Position numbers and translations under genes: made by a program
Shown here: positions 53,482 through 61,815 of the stretch, in pieces
Position numbering within the stretch: position 1 is the first letter of the stretch
Layout: every line of letters starts with the position of its first letter
Assembly (NCBI RefSeq): GCF_001648555.1
Contig: NZ_LQXM01000028.1
Span: 371,046 to 435,045, forward strand
Length of the DNA: 64,000 nt
DNA from: Rossellomorea aquimaris TF-12
Lineage (GTDB): Bacteria > Bacillota > Bacilli > Bacillales > Bacillaceae_B
Direction of reading: 5' to 3'
Notes under the pieces: model-generated
Database searches by the model: none
Told to the model about the DNA's origin: nothing
Seen by the model: the letters and a program-made list of their open reading frames with translations, nothing else

Positions 53482-54795
53482 ATGAAGATTCGATTATTGA
53501 AAGTGAGTATTGCTTCTGCAATTGCTTTAGGTTTAGCTACGTCTCCTTATAACGTTAATTTAGGAGAAGATTCTATTTCCATTGTACAGGCACAAGAAAA
53601 CAAGAGTTCAAATCTTGTATTTTATAGTAGTGATAAAGACCTAGATAAAACCCTTGAGAAGGCAATTAACAAAAAAGACGACGATTTTGTTGAGGGTATT
53701 AAGCATAAGGTAGAAAAGTCTAAATTGAATTTTGAAAAACTAGATGATAAAAATAATTTTAAGAAAATGAGCAGCGCTACTGCATTAGCATTCGATATAA
53801 ATGAAGTAAGAAATGACTCCAAACTTATAAATGTGTTGAAAACAGAACTCCAAAACGGGAAAAGAATTTACTTGTTTGGTGGTCTTACTCTTAAAGAATA
53901 CAGTGAACTACTAGATGTTGAACTTAAGGTAACCCTCCAAGGTAACCAAGTTAGTAAAGAAATCAATTTAACTGCAGACATCACAGATGAAAAAGCGACG
54001 GATGATACAAAGAAAACCGATGATACTAAACACGATATTGTAGGCTATACGCTTAAAGATGAGCCGGTTGCTCTTTACACAAATTCCATTTCTAAATACA
54101 ATGAAGATGAAAGCTTAATTACGAATACCGAACAAGATTATTTGGAGAGTATTTTGAAGAAAGAATCTGTTATGATTGATGAAAAAACAGAATTAAATCA
54201 ATTCGGTTTCATTAAAAAGAATACAGCTTCAGCAGCGCAAGTGAAAAGAGCATCACGCTATGACCTCACTAGAACAGTAAAAAATATTAGTACAACAGTT
54301 GGAGAATATACCACACAATGGTTTCTTTATCAGGAGCTTTCAGAAACCGATTACACCTATGATGACTTCGCTATACAGGATGAAACTTATGTTGATGCTT
54401 ATAATGGTTACAGAGCTATCAAAATGACGATCAAACACTCATTCCCGTACAGTCCTGATGAGTGGAGAAAGTCTAGGCCATTGTCAGATTCTGATGGTTC
54501 ATACTCATATACTTTGGGTTACCCATGGGGAATTTCCGGTAGTTTTACCATTTCTGCAGAACCTAATATTTCAAGAACATACGGAACCGCTGAAGATTGG
54601 ATAAATTGGACAGTCACCGATTACAATCTCGAAAGTTCAAATGAGTATATAATGACGACTGCTTGGGGTTCTACTGGAACATTGGCGGCTATAGATGTTA
54701 ATAAAGCAGTAACGTTTAAGTCGGGAATTGATCATACTTTAACCGGTTCACAGTATTTTACTCCAAGGTATGATTACACTACAAGAAATCAATAA
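53482..54795 (+). CDS. Secreted protein of unknown function
   Basis: The 437-aa protein has a Sec signal ('LLKVSIASAIALGLATSPYN', cleavage likely near VQA-QE at about residue 38). A Lys/Asp-rich N-terminal domain follows, then an acidic Thr/Lys linker ('TDDTKKTDDTKHD', about 175-190) and a C-terminal half rich in Tyr, Trp, Ser and Thr, likely beta-rich ('YSYTLGYPWGISGSFTISAE'). I do not recognise a family; a secreted toxin, adhesin or inhibitor are all possible. ATG with AGAGGA at eight bases. It lies among mobile-element relics, so is probably acquired. Confidence 0.75.
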   Translation: MKIRLLKVSIASAIALGLATSPYNVNLGEDSISIVQAQENKSSNLVFYSSDKDLDKTLEKAINKKDDDFVEGIKHKVEKSKLNFEKLDDKNNFKKMSSATALAFDINEVRNDSKLINVLKTELQNGKRIYLFGGLTLKEYSELLDVELKVTLQGNQVSKEINLTADITDEKATDDTKKTDDTKHDIVGYTLKDEPVALYTNSISKYNEDESLITNTEQDYLESILKKESVMIDEKTELNQFGFIKKNTASAAQVKRASRYDLTRTVKNISTTVGEYTTQWFLYQELSETDYTYDDFAIQDETYVDAYNGYRAIKMTIKHSFPYSPDEWRKSRPLSDSDGSYSYTLGYPWGISGSFTISAEPNISRTYGTAEDWINWTVTDYNLESSNEYIMTTAWGSTGTLAAIDVNKAVTFKSGIDHTLTGSQYFTPRYDYTTRNQ

Positions 54796-54798
54796 AAA

Positions 54799-54840
54799 TC
54801 TCAGACAAAAGAATTTATTATTCTTTTGTCTGTTTCTATA
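54799..54840 (+). terminator. Terminator after the secreted-protein gene
   Basis: CAGACAAAAGAAT and ATTCTTTTGTCTG form a 13-bp stem followed by a T-rich tract. Confidence 0.8.
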
Positions 54841-54871
54841 TTTAAATTAAATTAGAGAAGAGGTCACCTAT

Positions 54872-55060
54872 ATGGAAATAAAAAGTATTGGCATATTATT
54901 GTCCTGTCTTGCAATTTTAACTTTTGCAGTTGTAAAGGCAATGGAAGAAACAGCTAGATATATATCTGATGGCACATTTGATTTTATCGGTTGGTTCATA
55001 TACCTTTTGATTTTCTTGGTTTTCTTGGTGGGTATTATTTTAATATTAAAAAGGAAATAG
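54872..55060 (+). CDS. 62-aa two-span membrane peptide
   Basis: This small protein has two hydrophobic helices ('IGILLSCLAILTFAVV' and 'FIGWFIYLLIFLVFLVGIIL') around a short acidic loop and ends in KRK. The ATG follows AAGAGG at eight bases, and the gene has its own terminator. It sits directly after the secreted 437-aa protein gene and might be a partner or immunity-type protein; this is inference from position only. Confidence 0.6.
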   Translation: MEIKSIGILLSCLAILTFAVVKAMEETARYISDGTFDFIGWFIYLLIFLVFLVGIILILKRK

Positions 55061-55063
55061 TAG

Positions 55064-55095
55064 TGATAGGACCTTCTCATTAGGTCCTATCTTTG
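55064..55095 (+). terminator. Terminator
   Basis: GATAGGACC and GGTCCTATC form a 9-bp stem followed by TTTGTG. Confidence 0.8.
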
Positions 55096-55193
55096 TGTGA
55101 CGAAGTAAAGTGTAAAAATAATTTAAAAACTATTTTTACAACTTACATTCATAATAGGCTCTTTTAAAGTCTAATGTTGATATTATACAGAAA

Positions 55194-55226
55194 AAGATAA
55201 CTTCCCAATCGGAAGTTATCTTTTGT
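55194..55226. terminator. Hairpin with A/T flanks
   Basis: AAGATAACTTCC and GGAAGTTATCTT form a 12-bp stem with a five-base loop, with a T-run on the plus strand. It lies just upstream of the next membrane-protein gene. Confidence 0.7.
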
Positions 55227-55254
55227 TATAATATATAAAAAAAGAGGGTCAGCA

Positions 55255-55782
55255 ATGTATAAATTATTTTTATATTCATCGGTTTGTATACTAATCACTT
55301 TCATAATCCTATCAGGAGTAGGATCTACCCCCATAAAAGTCGTTCTAGGTATTATTGGGCTAACCTTTATACCACAGGTAAGAAAAAAACTTTATAAAAC
55401 TCCACTTGTGATTATAAAAAGCAAGGTTGCTCTTTATACTTCTTTATTTTTAACCTTATTGATGATATTCCCTGATATTGATTTAATGATAAAAGAACCG
55501 AATAGTGTCTTCTCTGGTTTTACTATTAGTATTCTTATTTTTTCATCTAGCTTGTTAGGAACCATTATATATGGAATACCCGTATCATTATTTTCAGATT
55601 TAATTACAGCCAATGTTAAGAAGTATCGTTTCTACATTTCTTTTTTAGTGCATATGGGATTCGGCTTGCTATCTTTTTTCTTTCTCGGTCCACTTATGAA
55701 TGTAGTTACTATATGTGCAATATTATTTTTCCTTATAGATGAACTTTGTAAGAAAAAAAAATACTTTCCTTACGAAATCTAA
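55255..55782 (+). CDS. Membrane protein of unknown function (175 aa)
   Basis: Five to six predicted hydrophobic helices fill the protein, with a Lys-rich C-terminus. The ATG follows GAGGG at six bases. I see no motif that assigns a function. It belongs to the accessory patch between recombinase and transposase relics and has strongly AT-biased codons. Confidence 0.65.
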   Translation: MYKLFLYSSVCILITFIILSGVGSTPIKVVLGIIGLTFIPQVRKKLYKTPLVIIKSKVALYTSLFLTLLMIFPDIDLMIKEPNSVFSGFTISILIFSSSLLGTIIYGIPVSLFSDLITANVKKYRFYISFLVHMGFGLLSFFFLGPLMNVVTICAILFFLIDELCKKKKYFPYEI

Positions 55783-55798
55783 CTTGTTAAACTGCATT

Positions 55799-56085
55799 TT
55801 ATGCGGTTATTTTATTGTAAAAAATGAGGCAAACATTACCTCTATGCAGAAGTTCTCTTCTGTTCGTTACGTATTCCACTTTTTTTCGCGAACCACCACG
55901 ATTGCGAGGTATTCTGTCTTTAATCTTTCTCGGCCCTTTTTCTGAATATAAAAAATAGGTCTCGTCCAATTCAACGATACCTTCAAAATCTGATATTTCC
56001 ATTTGCTTTAAATATGACTAATTCAGCATAGTACGTAAAGAATATCCCTCTATTATCCATTTAAAAAATTTGATTAAGTCGGCAA
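55799..56085 (-). pseudogene. IS1595/ISXO2-type transposase remnant
   Basis: The minus strand encodes FFKWIIEGYSLRTMLN, a stop, then SYLKQMEISDFEGIVELDET and YFLYSEKGPRKIKDRIPRNRG. The ELDETYF...KG pattern is the first catalytic-Asp block of ISXO2-like transposases. Internal deletion, an in-frame stop and loss of the C-terminal part show it is dead. Confidence 0.78.
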
Positions 56086-56326
56086 GTTCAATATAGAGCA
56101 GTATTTGTTTGGCCAACCTTTTAAAAAGAGGATAAAAGGGTTTTCTTTGTGTGGAATATTTTACAAAATTGTTTTATTACATGTTTAAATTGTAAAAGCA
56201 AATAGTAGTAAGGAAACTACATAGTGAACATACAAAAGTTGTATATAACTTTAGTTTGAAACGGAGTATGAACGTTATAGTAGTTAAACTCAAACCTTAT
56301 AAAGATTTAATTTATAGGGATAACAA

Positions 56327-56890
56327 CTATACGCTAAATCTGCCTTTTCGGAAAGGCTTTTCGATACCTAGTTCCGCTAATTTCTCTTGGGCTTCTTCTT
56401 TCGTTATTTCTCCTGCCTCTACTTGTTTACGAATGTCATCCAGTTTCTGACGTGTTTCTTCATCTAATTCTGGACGGTCGTGTCCATGGTGAGGGGGCTT
56501 TTTGACACCTAATTCGGCTAGTCTTGATTGTGCTTCTTCCTCTGTTATTTCACCTGATTCTACTTGAGCTCGAATGTCTTCTAAAGCCTGCTTCGTTTCT
56601 TCATCTAGATCTTGGAAGCCATGTTTGCCTCTTTTTCCGAATGGAGGATGTACACCTAAGGCTTCCATTTTTTCATGTGCTTCTTCTTTTGTAATGGTTC
56701 CATCCTCTACTTGTTGTTTAATCTCTTCTAGCTTTGCCTTCGTTTCTTCATCTAATGGAGCTTGTTCTTGAATCGTTGAATTTGGTTGTGTAGTCGTTTG
56801 ATCCTCTTGAGCAGCAGCATAGGCGGTCGGAGCAATAATCGCTAATGATAATGCCCCAGCAATAAATTTAGTTGATAATACGTTTAACAT
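56327..56890 (-). CDS. Secreted triple-repeat acidic protein
   Basis: The 187-aa protein has a Sec signal ('FIAGALSLAIIAPTAYAAAQ') and three tandem repeats of about 47 residues. Each reads LDEETK-x-KLE-x-I-x-QVE-x-G-x-IT-x-EEA-x-x-x-L-x-x-LGV-x-x-P, separated by Pro/His/Gly linkers ('PPFGKRGKHG', 'KPPHHGHDRP'). Each repeat looks like a helix-turn-helix pair. The ATG at 56890 follows GGAGG at eight bases. Metal binding by the His-rich linkers is conceivable but unproven. The family is not identified with confidence. Confidence 0.8.
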   Translation of the reverse strand: MLNVLSTKFIAGALSLAIIAPTAYAAAQEDQTTTQPNSTIQEQAPLDEETKAKLEEIKQQVEDGTITKEEAHEKMEALGVHPPFGKRGKHGFQDLDEETKQALEDIRAQVESGEITEEEAQSRLAELGVKKPPHHGHDRPELDEETRQKLDDIRKQVEAGEITKEEAQEKLAELGIEKPFRKGRFSV

Positions 56891-57084
56891 TTTTTCACCC
56901 TCCAAATTAAATTGTTTATATCCTACAAGACTTATGATAAATGCCTAATGTGTCAGCTGAATGTCAGGGTTGTACGATTTGAAATTTTTTTCTGAAGGAT
57001 TGCTCTTTATGGAAAAACAACGTGAAAACAGTTTTCAAAAAATACTTCTTCTATCATTTGGAAATGAAAACGCTCTATTTTTTA

Positions 57085-57136
57085 TTGACAACTTGTATAT
57101 ACATGAATAAAATAAGAGTATATCTTGTATATACAA
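57085..57136 (+). promoter_or_regulatory. treP promoter with two TreR operators
   Basis: TTGACA (57085-57090) and TAAAAT (57108-57113) are spaced 17 bp. TreR-type operators TTGTATATACAT (57093-57104, inside the spacer) and TTGTATATACAA (57125-57136) flank the -10. Repressor binding would block polymerase until trehalose-6-phosphate releases TreR. Confidence 0.85.
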
Positions 57137-57150
57137 CAAAACCCTAATTG

Positions 57151-57164
57151 TGAAAGCGCTGTTA
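57151..57164 (+). promoter_or_regulatory. cre-like site 1 (CcpA)
   Basis: TGAAAGCGCTGTTA matches the catabolite-responsive consensus except at one position. It lies just downstream of the promoter, where CcpA would act as a roadblock. Confidence 0.6.
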
Positions 57165-57223
57165 CGAAATAGTATAAAAAGACACGTTTTCAGCACACTA
57201 TTTAGGGGAATTCCATTAATAAA

Positions 57224-57237
57224 TGAAAGCGTCTACA
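57224..57237 (+). promoter_or_regulatory. cre-like site 2 (CcpA)
   Basis: TGAAAGCGTCTACA is a second near-consensus cre in the treP leader, 73 bp from the first. Confidence 0.5.
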
Positions 57238-57295
57238 TGGCTTTCGATCATTTCCGGGAAGTGCCTGGCACCCCGAATCCTAGGGAGGGAATTTC

Positions 57296-58711
57296 ATGAG
57301 CGTGAATAAAGAATCCGTTCTAGAGATTATTGATGCGATTGGTGGTAAGGAGAATATTCAGACTGCCACCCATTGTGTGACTCGTCTTCGTTTAGTATTG
57401 AAGGATGAGGAAAAAGTAGATAAAGAAAAATTAGAAGCGATTGATCTTGTAAAAGGATCGTTCTCTTCAAATGGGCAGTTCCAAGTCGTTATTGGACAAG
57501 GTCTTGTGAATAAAGCGTATCAAATTTTAGCAGAAGAAACAGGTCTTGAGAAAGCATCGAAGCAGGATGTAAAAGATGCCGCTACTCAAAACTTAAACCC
57601 TCTGCAGCGCGCAATTAAAGTGTTAGCAGATATTTTCATTCCGATTTTACCAGCAATCGTAACAGCCGGTTTATTAATGGGACTGAACAATATCTTAACA
57701 GGCCCTGGCATTTTTTATGATGAAAAATCCGTAATCGATGTTCATAAACAGTGGGCTGATTTCGCTTCGATTATTAACTTAATTGCCAATACGGCATTTG
57801 TATTCCTGCCTGGTCTCATTGGTTGGTCAGCCGTTAAGCGTTTTGGAGGAAGTCCTTTACTAGGTATCGTATTAGGTCTTATGTTGGTTCATCCGGACTT
57901 ACTGAACGCATGGTCTTATGCAAGTGCTGAAAAGATTCCAACATGGAATCTATTTGGATTCGAAGTAGACAAAATTGGGTATCAAGGACAAGTATTACCG
58001 ATCTTATTCGCTTCTTATTTATTAGCAAAAATTGAACTGTTCTTAGATAAGCGTGTCCATGACTCGATTAAATTGTTAGTCGTAGCTCCAGTAGCTCTTT
58101 TAATCACAGGATTTGCTGCCTTTATTTTAATCGGACCAGTTACATTCTTTATCGGTAACGTTTTAACTGACAGTGTTGTCTGGGTATTTGACTCTGTTTC
58201 TTGGCTAGGTGGACTACTATACGGTGGACTTTATGCCGTCATGGTTATCACAGGAATGCACCATACATTCCTAGCCGTTGACTTACAGCTAGTCGGAAAT
58301 CAAGGCGGAACCTTCCTATGGCCAATCCTTGCACTTTCAAACATTGCCCAGGGATCAGCTGCCCTTGCCATGATGGTTGTAGCCAAAAAAGAAAACGAAA
58401 AACTGCGCGGTTTAGCAGGAACTTCAGCGATTTCAGCGTATTTAGGAATCACAGAACCTGCTATGTTCGGGGTCAACCTCCGCTACCGCTACCCATTCAT
58501 TAGTGCCTTAATTGGATCAGCCATTGGTGGTGTCCTTCTAGCGATGACGGGTACAAAAGCATTCTCCATCGGGGTCGGTGGATTACCAGGATTCCTATCC
58601 ATCATCCCTGAATACTGGGTTCCATTCTTCATCGGAATGGCCATCTGTATCGTCGTACCATTCGTACTAACAATTGTTTGGTCTAAATTCAGTAAAAATG
58701 AAGTGATTTAA
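57296..58711 (+). CDS. treP: PTS trehalose-specific EIIBC
   Basis: The permease imports and phosphorylates trehalose to trehalose-6-phosphate. The 471-aa protein has an EIIB domain (1-90) with the phosphocysteine in 'TATHCVTRLRLVLKDEE', then an EIIC domain of about ten helices ('NPLQRAIKVLADIFIPILPA', 'GMHHTFLAVDLQL', 'ISAYLGITEPAMFGVNLRYR'). No EIIA domain is fused, so a separate EIIA must serve it. The specificity call rests on its neighbours treA and treR and the TreR operators. ATG with GGGAGGG at six bases. Confidence 0.94.
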   Translation: MSVNKESVLEIIDAIGGKENIQTATHCVTRLRLVLKDEEKVDKEKLEAIDLVKGSFSSNGQFQVVIGQGLVNKAYQILAEETGLEKASKQDVKDAATQNLNPLQRAIKVLADIFIPILPAIVTAGLLMGLNNILTGPGIFYDEKSVIDVHKQWADFASIINLIANTAFVFLPGLIGWSAVKRFGGSPLLGIVLGLMLVHPDLLNAWSYASAEKIPTWNLFGFEVDKIGYQGQVLPILFASYLLAKIELFLDKRVHDSIKLLVVAPVALLITGFAAFILIGPVTFFIGNVLTDSVVWVFDSVSWLGGLLYGGLYAVMVITGMHHTFLAVDLQLVGNQGGTFLWPILALSNIAQGSAALAMMVVAKKENEKLRGLAGTSAISAYLGITEPAMFGVNLRYRYPFISALIGSAIGGVLLAMTGTKAFSIGVGGLPGFLSIIPEYWVPFFIGMAICIVVPFVLTIVWSKFSKNEVI

Positions 58712-58742
58712 ATAATAGAGAAAAAGATAGACAAGTAAAACA

Positions 58743-58806
58743 AGGGGGCGAAATGGATTCTGAACATTTACTGAAGTAAGTGTTTAGAATCTCGTTCCCC
58801 TTTTTT
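58743..58806 (+). terminator. Intra-operon terminator between treP and treA
   Basis: A long hairpin (GGGG...GATTCTGAACATTTACT / AGTAAGTGTTTAGAATC...CCCC) is followed by six T. It would limit read-through from treP into treA. Confidence 0.85.
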
Positions 58807-58810
58807 GTTG

Positions 58811-58933
58811 GAGGGACGGACCTCATCAGCTTGTATAAGTGAGGAGTTTCCTGTGTTTTTGGTGTGTTGTTTTGATTAGTATGTTGTGGAGGTCCGTCCC
58901 TCAAGCAATTTGAATGAACGAGGGACGGACCTC
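58811..58933. repeat. Three copies of the GAGGTCCGTCCCTC repeat
   Basis: The 14-mer is at 58811-58824 (reverse), 58889-58902 (forward) and 58920-58933 (reverse). Inverted pairs could form large stems in the treP-treA leader. Confidence 0.8.
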
Positions 58934-58981
58934 TTAACGAACCAACTAATAAACCTATTAGATAAGGAAGGTGTATACATT

Positions 58982-60667
58982 ATGAAGCAACCTTGGTGGA
59001 AGAAGGCGGTTGTGTATCAGATTTATCCGAAGAGTTTTAATGATACGTCAGGTAATGGCGTTGGTGATATTAAGGGGATTACAGCGAAGTTAGATTATTT
59101 GAAGAAGCTTGGTATTGATGTGGTGTGGCTTACTCCAATTTATAAGTCTCCACAAAAAGACAATGGGTATGACATTAGTGATTATTTCAATATTCATGAT
59201 GAGTACGGGACCATGGAGGATTTTGATGAACTACTAGAACAAGCTCATCAACGAGGCATCAAAATCATCATGGATATCGTCATCAATCATACTTCTACTG
59301 AAAATCAATGGTTCATCGAGTCTCGTCAATCAAATGATAATGAGTATCGTGATTTTTACATTTGGAAGGATGGAAAGCCTGACGGAACAGAGCCAACGAA
59401 CTGGCAATCGAAATTCGGCGGCAACGCTTGGCAGTATGATGAAGAAACTGGCCAATACTACCTTCACCTCTTTGACGTAAATCAAGCGGACTTGAACTGG
59501 GAAAACGATGAGGTTCGCCAAAAGCTTTATGACATGATGCACTTCTGGCTGAAAAAAGGTGTGGATGGCTTCCGTTTAGATGTGATTAACCTCATTTCAA
59601 AGGATCAGGATTTCCCTGACGACGACGGGTCCGTCCCTCCAGGAGATGGTCGGAAATTCTATACAGATGGTCCTAAAGTTCATGATTATATGCAGGAGAT
59701 GAACAGGGAAGTATTTTCCGAGTACGATATTATGACGGTTGGGGAGATGTCTTCTACTACGATTGATCATTGTATAAAGTATTCGCGGCCAGACCGGAAA
59801 GAGCTTAGTATGACCTTTAACTTTCATCATTTAAAGGTTGATTATCCTAACGGTGAAAAATGGTCCGTAGCAGACTTTGATTTTCTTAAATTAAAGGAAA
59901 TCTTATCGACATGGCAGAGGGAAATGCACAAAGGCGGCGGTTGGAATGCTTTATTCTGGTGTAACCACGATCAGCCCCGTATTGTGTCCCGCTACGGAAA
60001 TGACGGAGAATACCATAATGAATCGGCAAAAATGCTGGCAACCACGATTCATATGATGCAAGGGACTCCTTATATCTATCAAGGAGAAGAATTCGGAATG
60101 ACCAACCCGAAATTCACTAGCATCGATGAATACCGAGATGTAGAGTCCATCAACATCTTTAACATTTTAAAAGAACAAGGTAAATCTGAAGATGAAATTC
60201 TAGAAATCCTGCGTCATAAATCCCGTGACAATTCGAGAACTCCCGTGCAATGGAATTCTGAAGAAAATGCGGGATTCACAAGTGGAACTCCATGGATTCC
60301 TGTGGCAAAAAACTATCCTAAAATTAATGCAGAGCAAGCCCTAGAGGATGAACACTCTGTCTTCTATCACTATCAAAAATTAACTTCTTTACGCAAGGAA
60401 TACGACATCATAATTGACGGAGACTATCAATTGATCTTAGAGGATCATAAAGATATCTTTGCCTATGTCCGCAATGGCGACGGAGAGAAACTTCTTGTGA
60501 TAAATAACTTTTATGGAAAAGAAACAACGTTCACCCTTCCAAGTGAGGTAGATGTTGAAGGCTGGTCCAGTGAAATTCTTTTATCGAACTATGATGATAC
60601 GGCTACAAAATATGAGAACATCACCCTTCGCCCTTATGAGTCTGTGGTGTTTCGATTTACAAAATAA
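58982..60667 (+). CDS. treA: Alpha,alpha-phosphotrehalase (trehalose-6-phosphate hydrolase)
   Basis: This GH13 enzyme of 561 aa hydrolyses trehalose-6-P to glucose and glucose-6-P. It starts 'WWKKAVVYQIYPKSFNDTSG'. Catalytic segments are 'GFRLDVINLIS' (nucleophile Asp), 'MTVGEMSSTT' (acid Glu) and 'FWCNHDQPRI' (transition-state Asp). The ATG at 58982 has AAGGAAGGTG upstream; frame upstream of it runs through the repeat region and is not coding. A 12-bp copy of the dispersed repeat lies within the gene at 59628-59639, encoding GSVPP after the nucleophile domain. Confidence 0.95.
   Translation: MKQPWWKKAVVYQIYPKSFNDTSGNGVGDIKGITAKLDYLKKLGIDVVWLTPIYKSPQKDNGYDISDYFNIHDEYGTMEDFDELLEQAHQRGIKIIMDIVINHTSTENQWFIESRQSNDNEYRDFYIWKDGKPDGTEPTNWQSKFGGNAWQYDEETGQYYLHLFDVNQADLNWENDEVRQKLYDMMHFWLKKGVDGFRLDVINLISKDQDFPDDDGSVPPGDGRKFYTDGPKVHDYMQEMNREVFSEYDIMTVGEMSSTTIDHCIKYSRPDRKELSMTFNFHHLKVDYPNGEKWSVADFDFLKLKEILSTWQREMHKGGGWNALFWCNHDQPRIVSRYGNDGEYHNESAKMLATTIHMMQGTPYIYQGEEFGMTNPKFTSIDEYRDVESINIFNILKEQGKSEDEILEILRHKSRDNSRTPVQWNSEENAGFTSGTPWIPVAKNYPKINAEQALEDEHSVFYHYQKLTSLRKEYDIIIDGDYQLILEDHKDIFAYVRNGDGEKLLVINNFYGKETTFTLPSEVDVEGWSSEILLSNYDDTATKYENITLRPYESVVFRFTK
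59628..59639 (+). repeat. Dispersed-repeat core inside treA
   Basis: GGTCCGTCCCTC, the core of the 14-bp intergenic repeat, is translated in frame as part of GSVPPG in a loop of TreA. Confidence 0.7.
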
Positions 60668-60678
60668 GAGGGAATTCT

Positions 60679-60713
60679 AACAGCATTGTTCAGATGAACA
60701 GTGCTGTTTTTAC
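60679..60713 (+). terminator. Terminator after treA
   Basis: AACAGCATTGTTC and GAACAGTGCTGTT form a hairpin with a three-base loop followed by TTTTTA. Confidence 0.85.
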
Positions 60714-60792
60714 TATCCGTTAACCCCTATCAAAAAACAGTTAACAAGATAAGAAGGAATATGTCATAATAAGTAAAAAAGGAGTGCTGACT

Positions 60793-60966
60793 ATGAATTC
60801 ATCAATAGAAGTTCAATCCACCCGTCAAGCAATGGAAGCGAAAAGAGTAGAGTTACAGCATTTCGCTCTTACATATGGGTATGCTCATCCAACTACCCTT
60901 CGTCTAAGTCAGGAGCTTGATGAATTATTTAATTTGTTTTGTGAGTTAAGTGAGATAAATAAGTAG
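60793..60966 (+). CDS. Spo0E-like aspartyl-phosphate phosphatase
   Basis: This 57-aa helical hairpin protein has the Spo0E signature 'SQELDELFNLF' preceded by 'KRVELQHFALTYGYAHPTTL'. Spo0E family members dephosphorylate Spo0A~P and delay sporulation. The ATG at 60793 has AAGGAG at eight bases; the GTG at 60784 overlaps that site. It stands alone between the trehalose genes. Confidence 0.88.
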   Translation: MNSSIEVQSTRQAMEAKRVELQHFALTYGYAHPTTLRLSQELDELFNLFCELSEINK

Positions 60967-61281
60967 ATCGATCAAGCATTTTATATTTAAACCGCTGTTA
61001 AATAAGTCTGTTGATTGTTTACAAACTCGACCAACCATTCTATAATCAAGAAAATATTGGTTGGTGAGTAAATCCGAATGGCATAGGTATATATCATTAA
61101 TGATATTAATAAGTTTAGCACCACCGGACTTAGATCGCTTAAAAGAGCTTTTAACAAGTCTCTTACTCCTTTTACAAAAAATGAAACTGTAACTAATGAG
61201 CTAAATGAAATAAGGTAATTGAAAAATTGCTAACGTTTCATATTCAACTAGCAAAATATCAATAATGGTAAGGTGATTGTT
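60967..61281. other. Non-coding interval
   Basis: Only a 30-codon frame near 61096 on the plus strand is open and it lacks a ribosome site. Nothing else is recognised; a promoter for the next membrane-protein gene is expected. Confidence 0.35.
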
Positions 61282-61677
61282 ATGCAATATATAAAATCAT
61301 ATTTAATAGGTTGTCTTGTAAGTTCCATGTTTTTTCTTTTTTTCTTTTTCTTCTACGGAACATTAATAGATGGAGACTTTGAAATTTTGTCTTTACCATT
61401 TATATTTGCATTTACCTTTCCTATTTACATGTTAATTGCAAACCCTATTACAGTTTTAGTAAGAAATTTATTAAAGAGAAGTATGAGGTATTATTTACCT
61501 TTTCTTATTTTTATAATGACAATTGTGTCATACCTGTTTAATTTTCTAACAACAGAAGCGCAAATGATTGGCGGAATTTCAGGAAAAGATTATATTCATA
61601 TAATCGTATTTTGCTTAATTACAGCAATTCCTTCTGTGCTGGGAGTTGAATATTATAAAAGAAACTATAACATATAG
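61282..61677 (+). CDS. Four-helix membrane protein of unknown function (131 aa)
   Basis: Four hydrophobic helices are visible: a Phe-rich first ('SSMFFLFFFFFYGTLI'), then 'LPFIFAFTFPIYMLIANP', 'YYLPFLIFIMTIVSYLFNF' and 'IIVFCLITAIPSVLG'. The ATG at 61282 has AAGGTG at six bases. No domain is recognised. Convergent with the lipoprotein gene. Confidence 0.65.
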   Translation: MQYIKSYLIGCLVSSMFFLFFFFFYGTLIDGDFEILSLPFIFAFTFPIYMLIANPITVLVRNLLKRSMRYYLPFLIFIMTIVSYLFNFLTTEAQMIGGISGKDYIHIIVFCLITAIPSVLGVEYYKRNYNI

Positions 61678-61769
61678 TATGTTAATTTTTTCTAGGATAT
61701 TTAAGAGAACTTCTTGATTCTCGCTCTTTGGTTTACAAATAGATTAGAGGTTTCCCTTATTCAAATATT

Positions 61770-61812
61770 TAAAAAAGACTGTGTGAAAAACTTCCACACA
61801 GCCCTAGTTTTA
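61770..61812 (-). terminator. Terminator of the lipoprotein gene
   Basis: On the minus strand CTGTGTG and CACACAG pair across a nine-base loop, followed by TCTTTTTT. Confidence 0.85.
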
Positions 61813-61815
61813 TCC

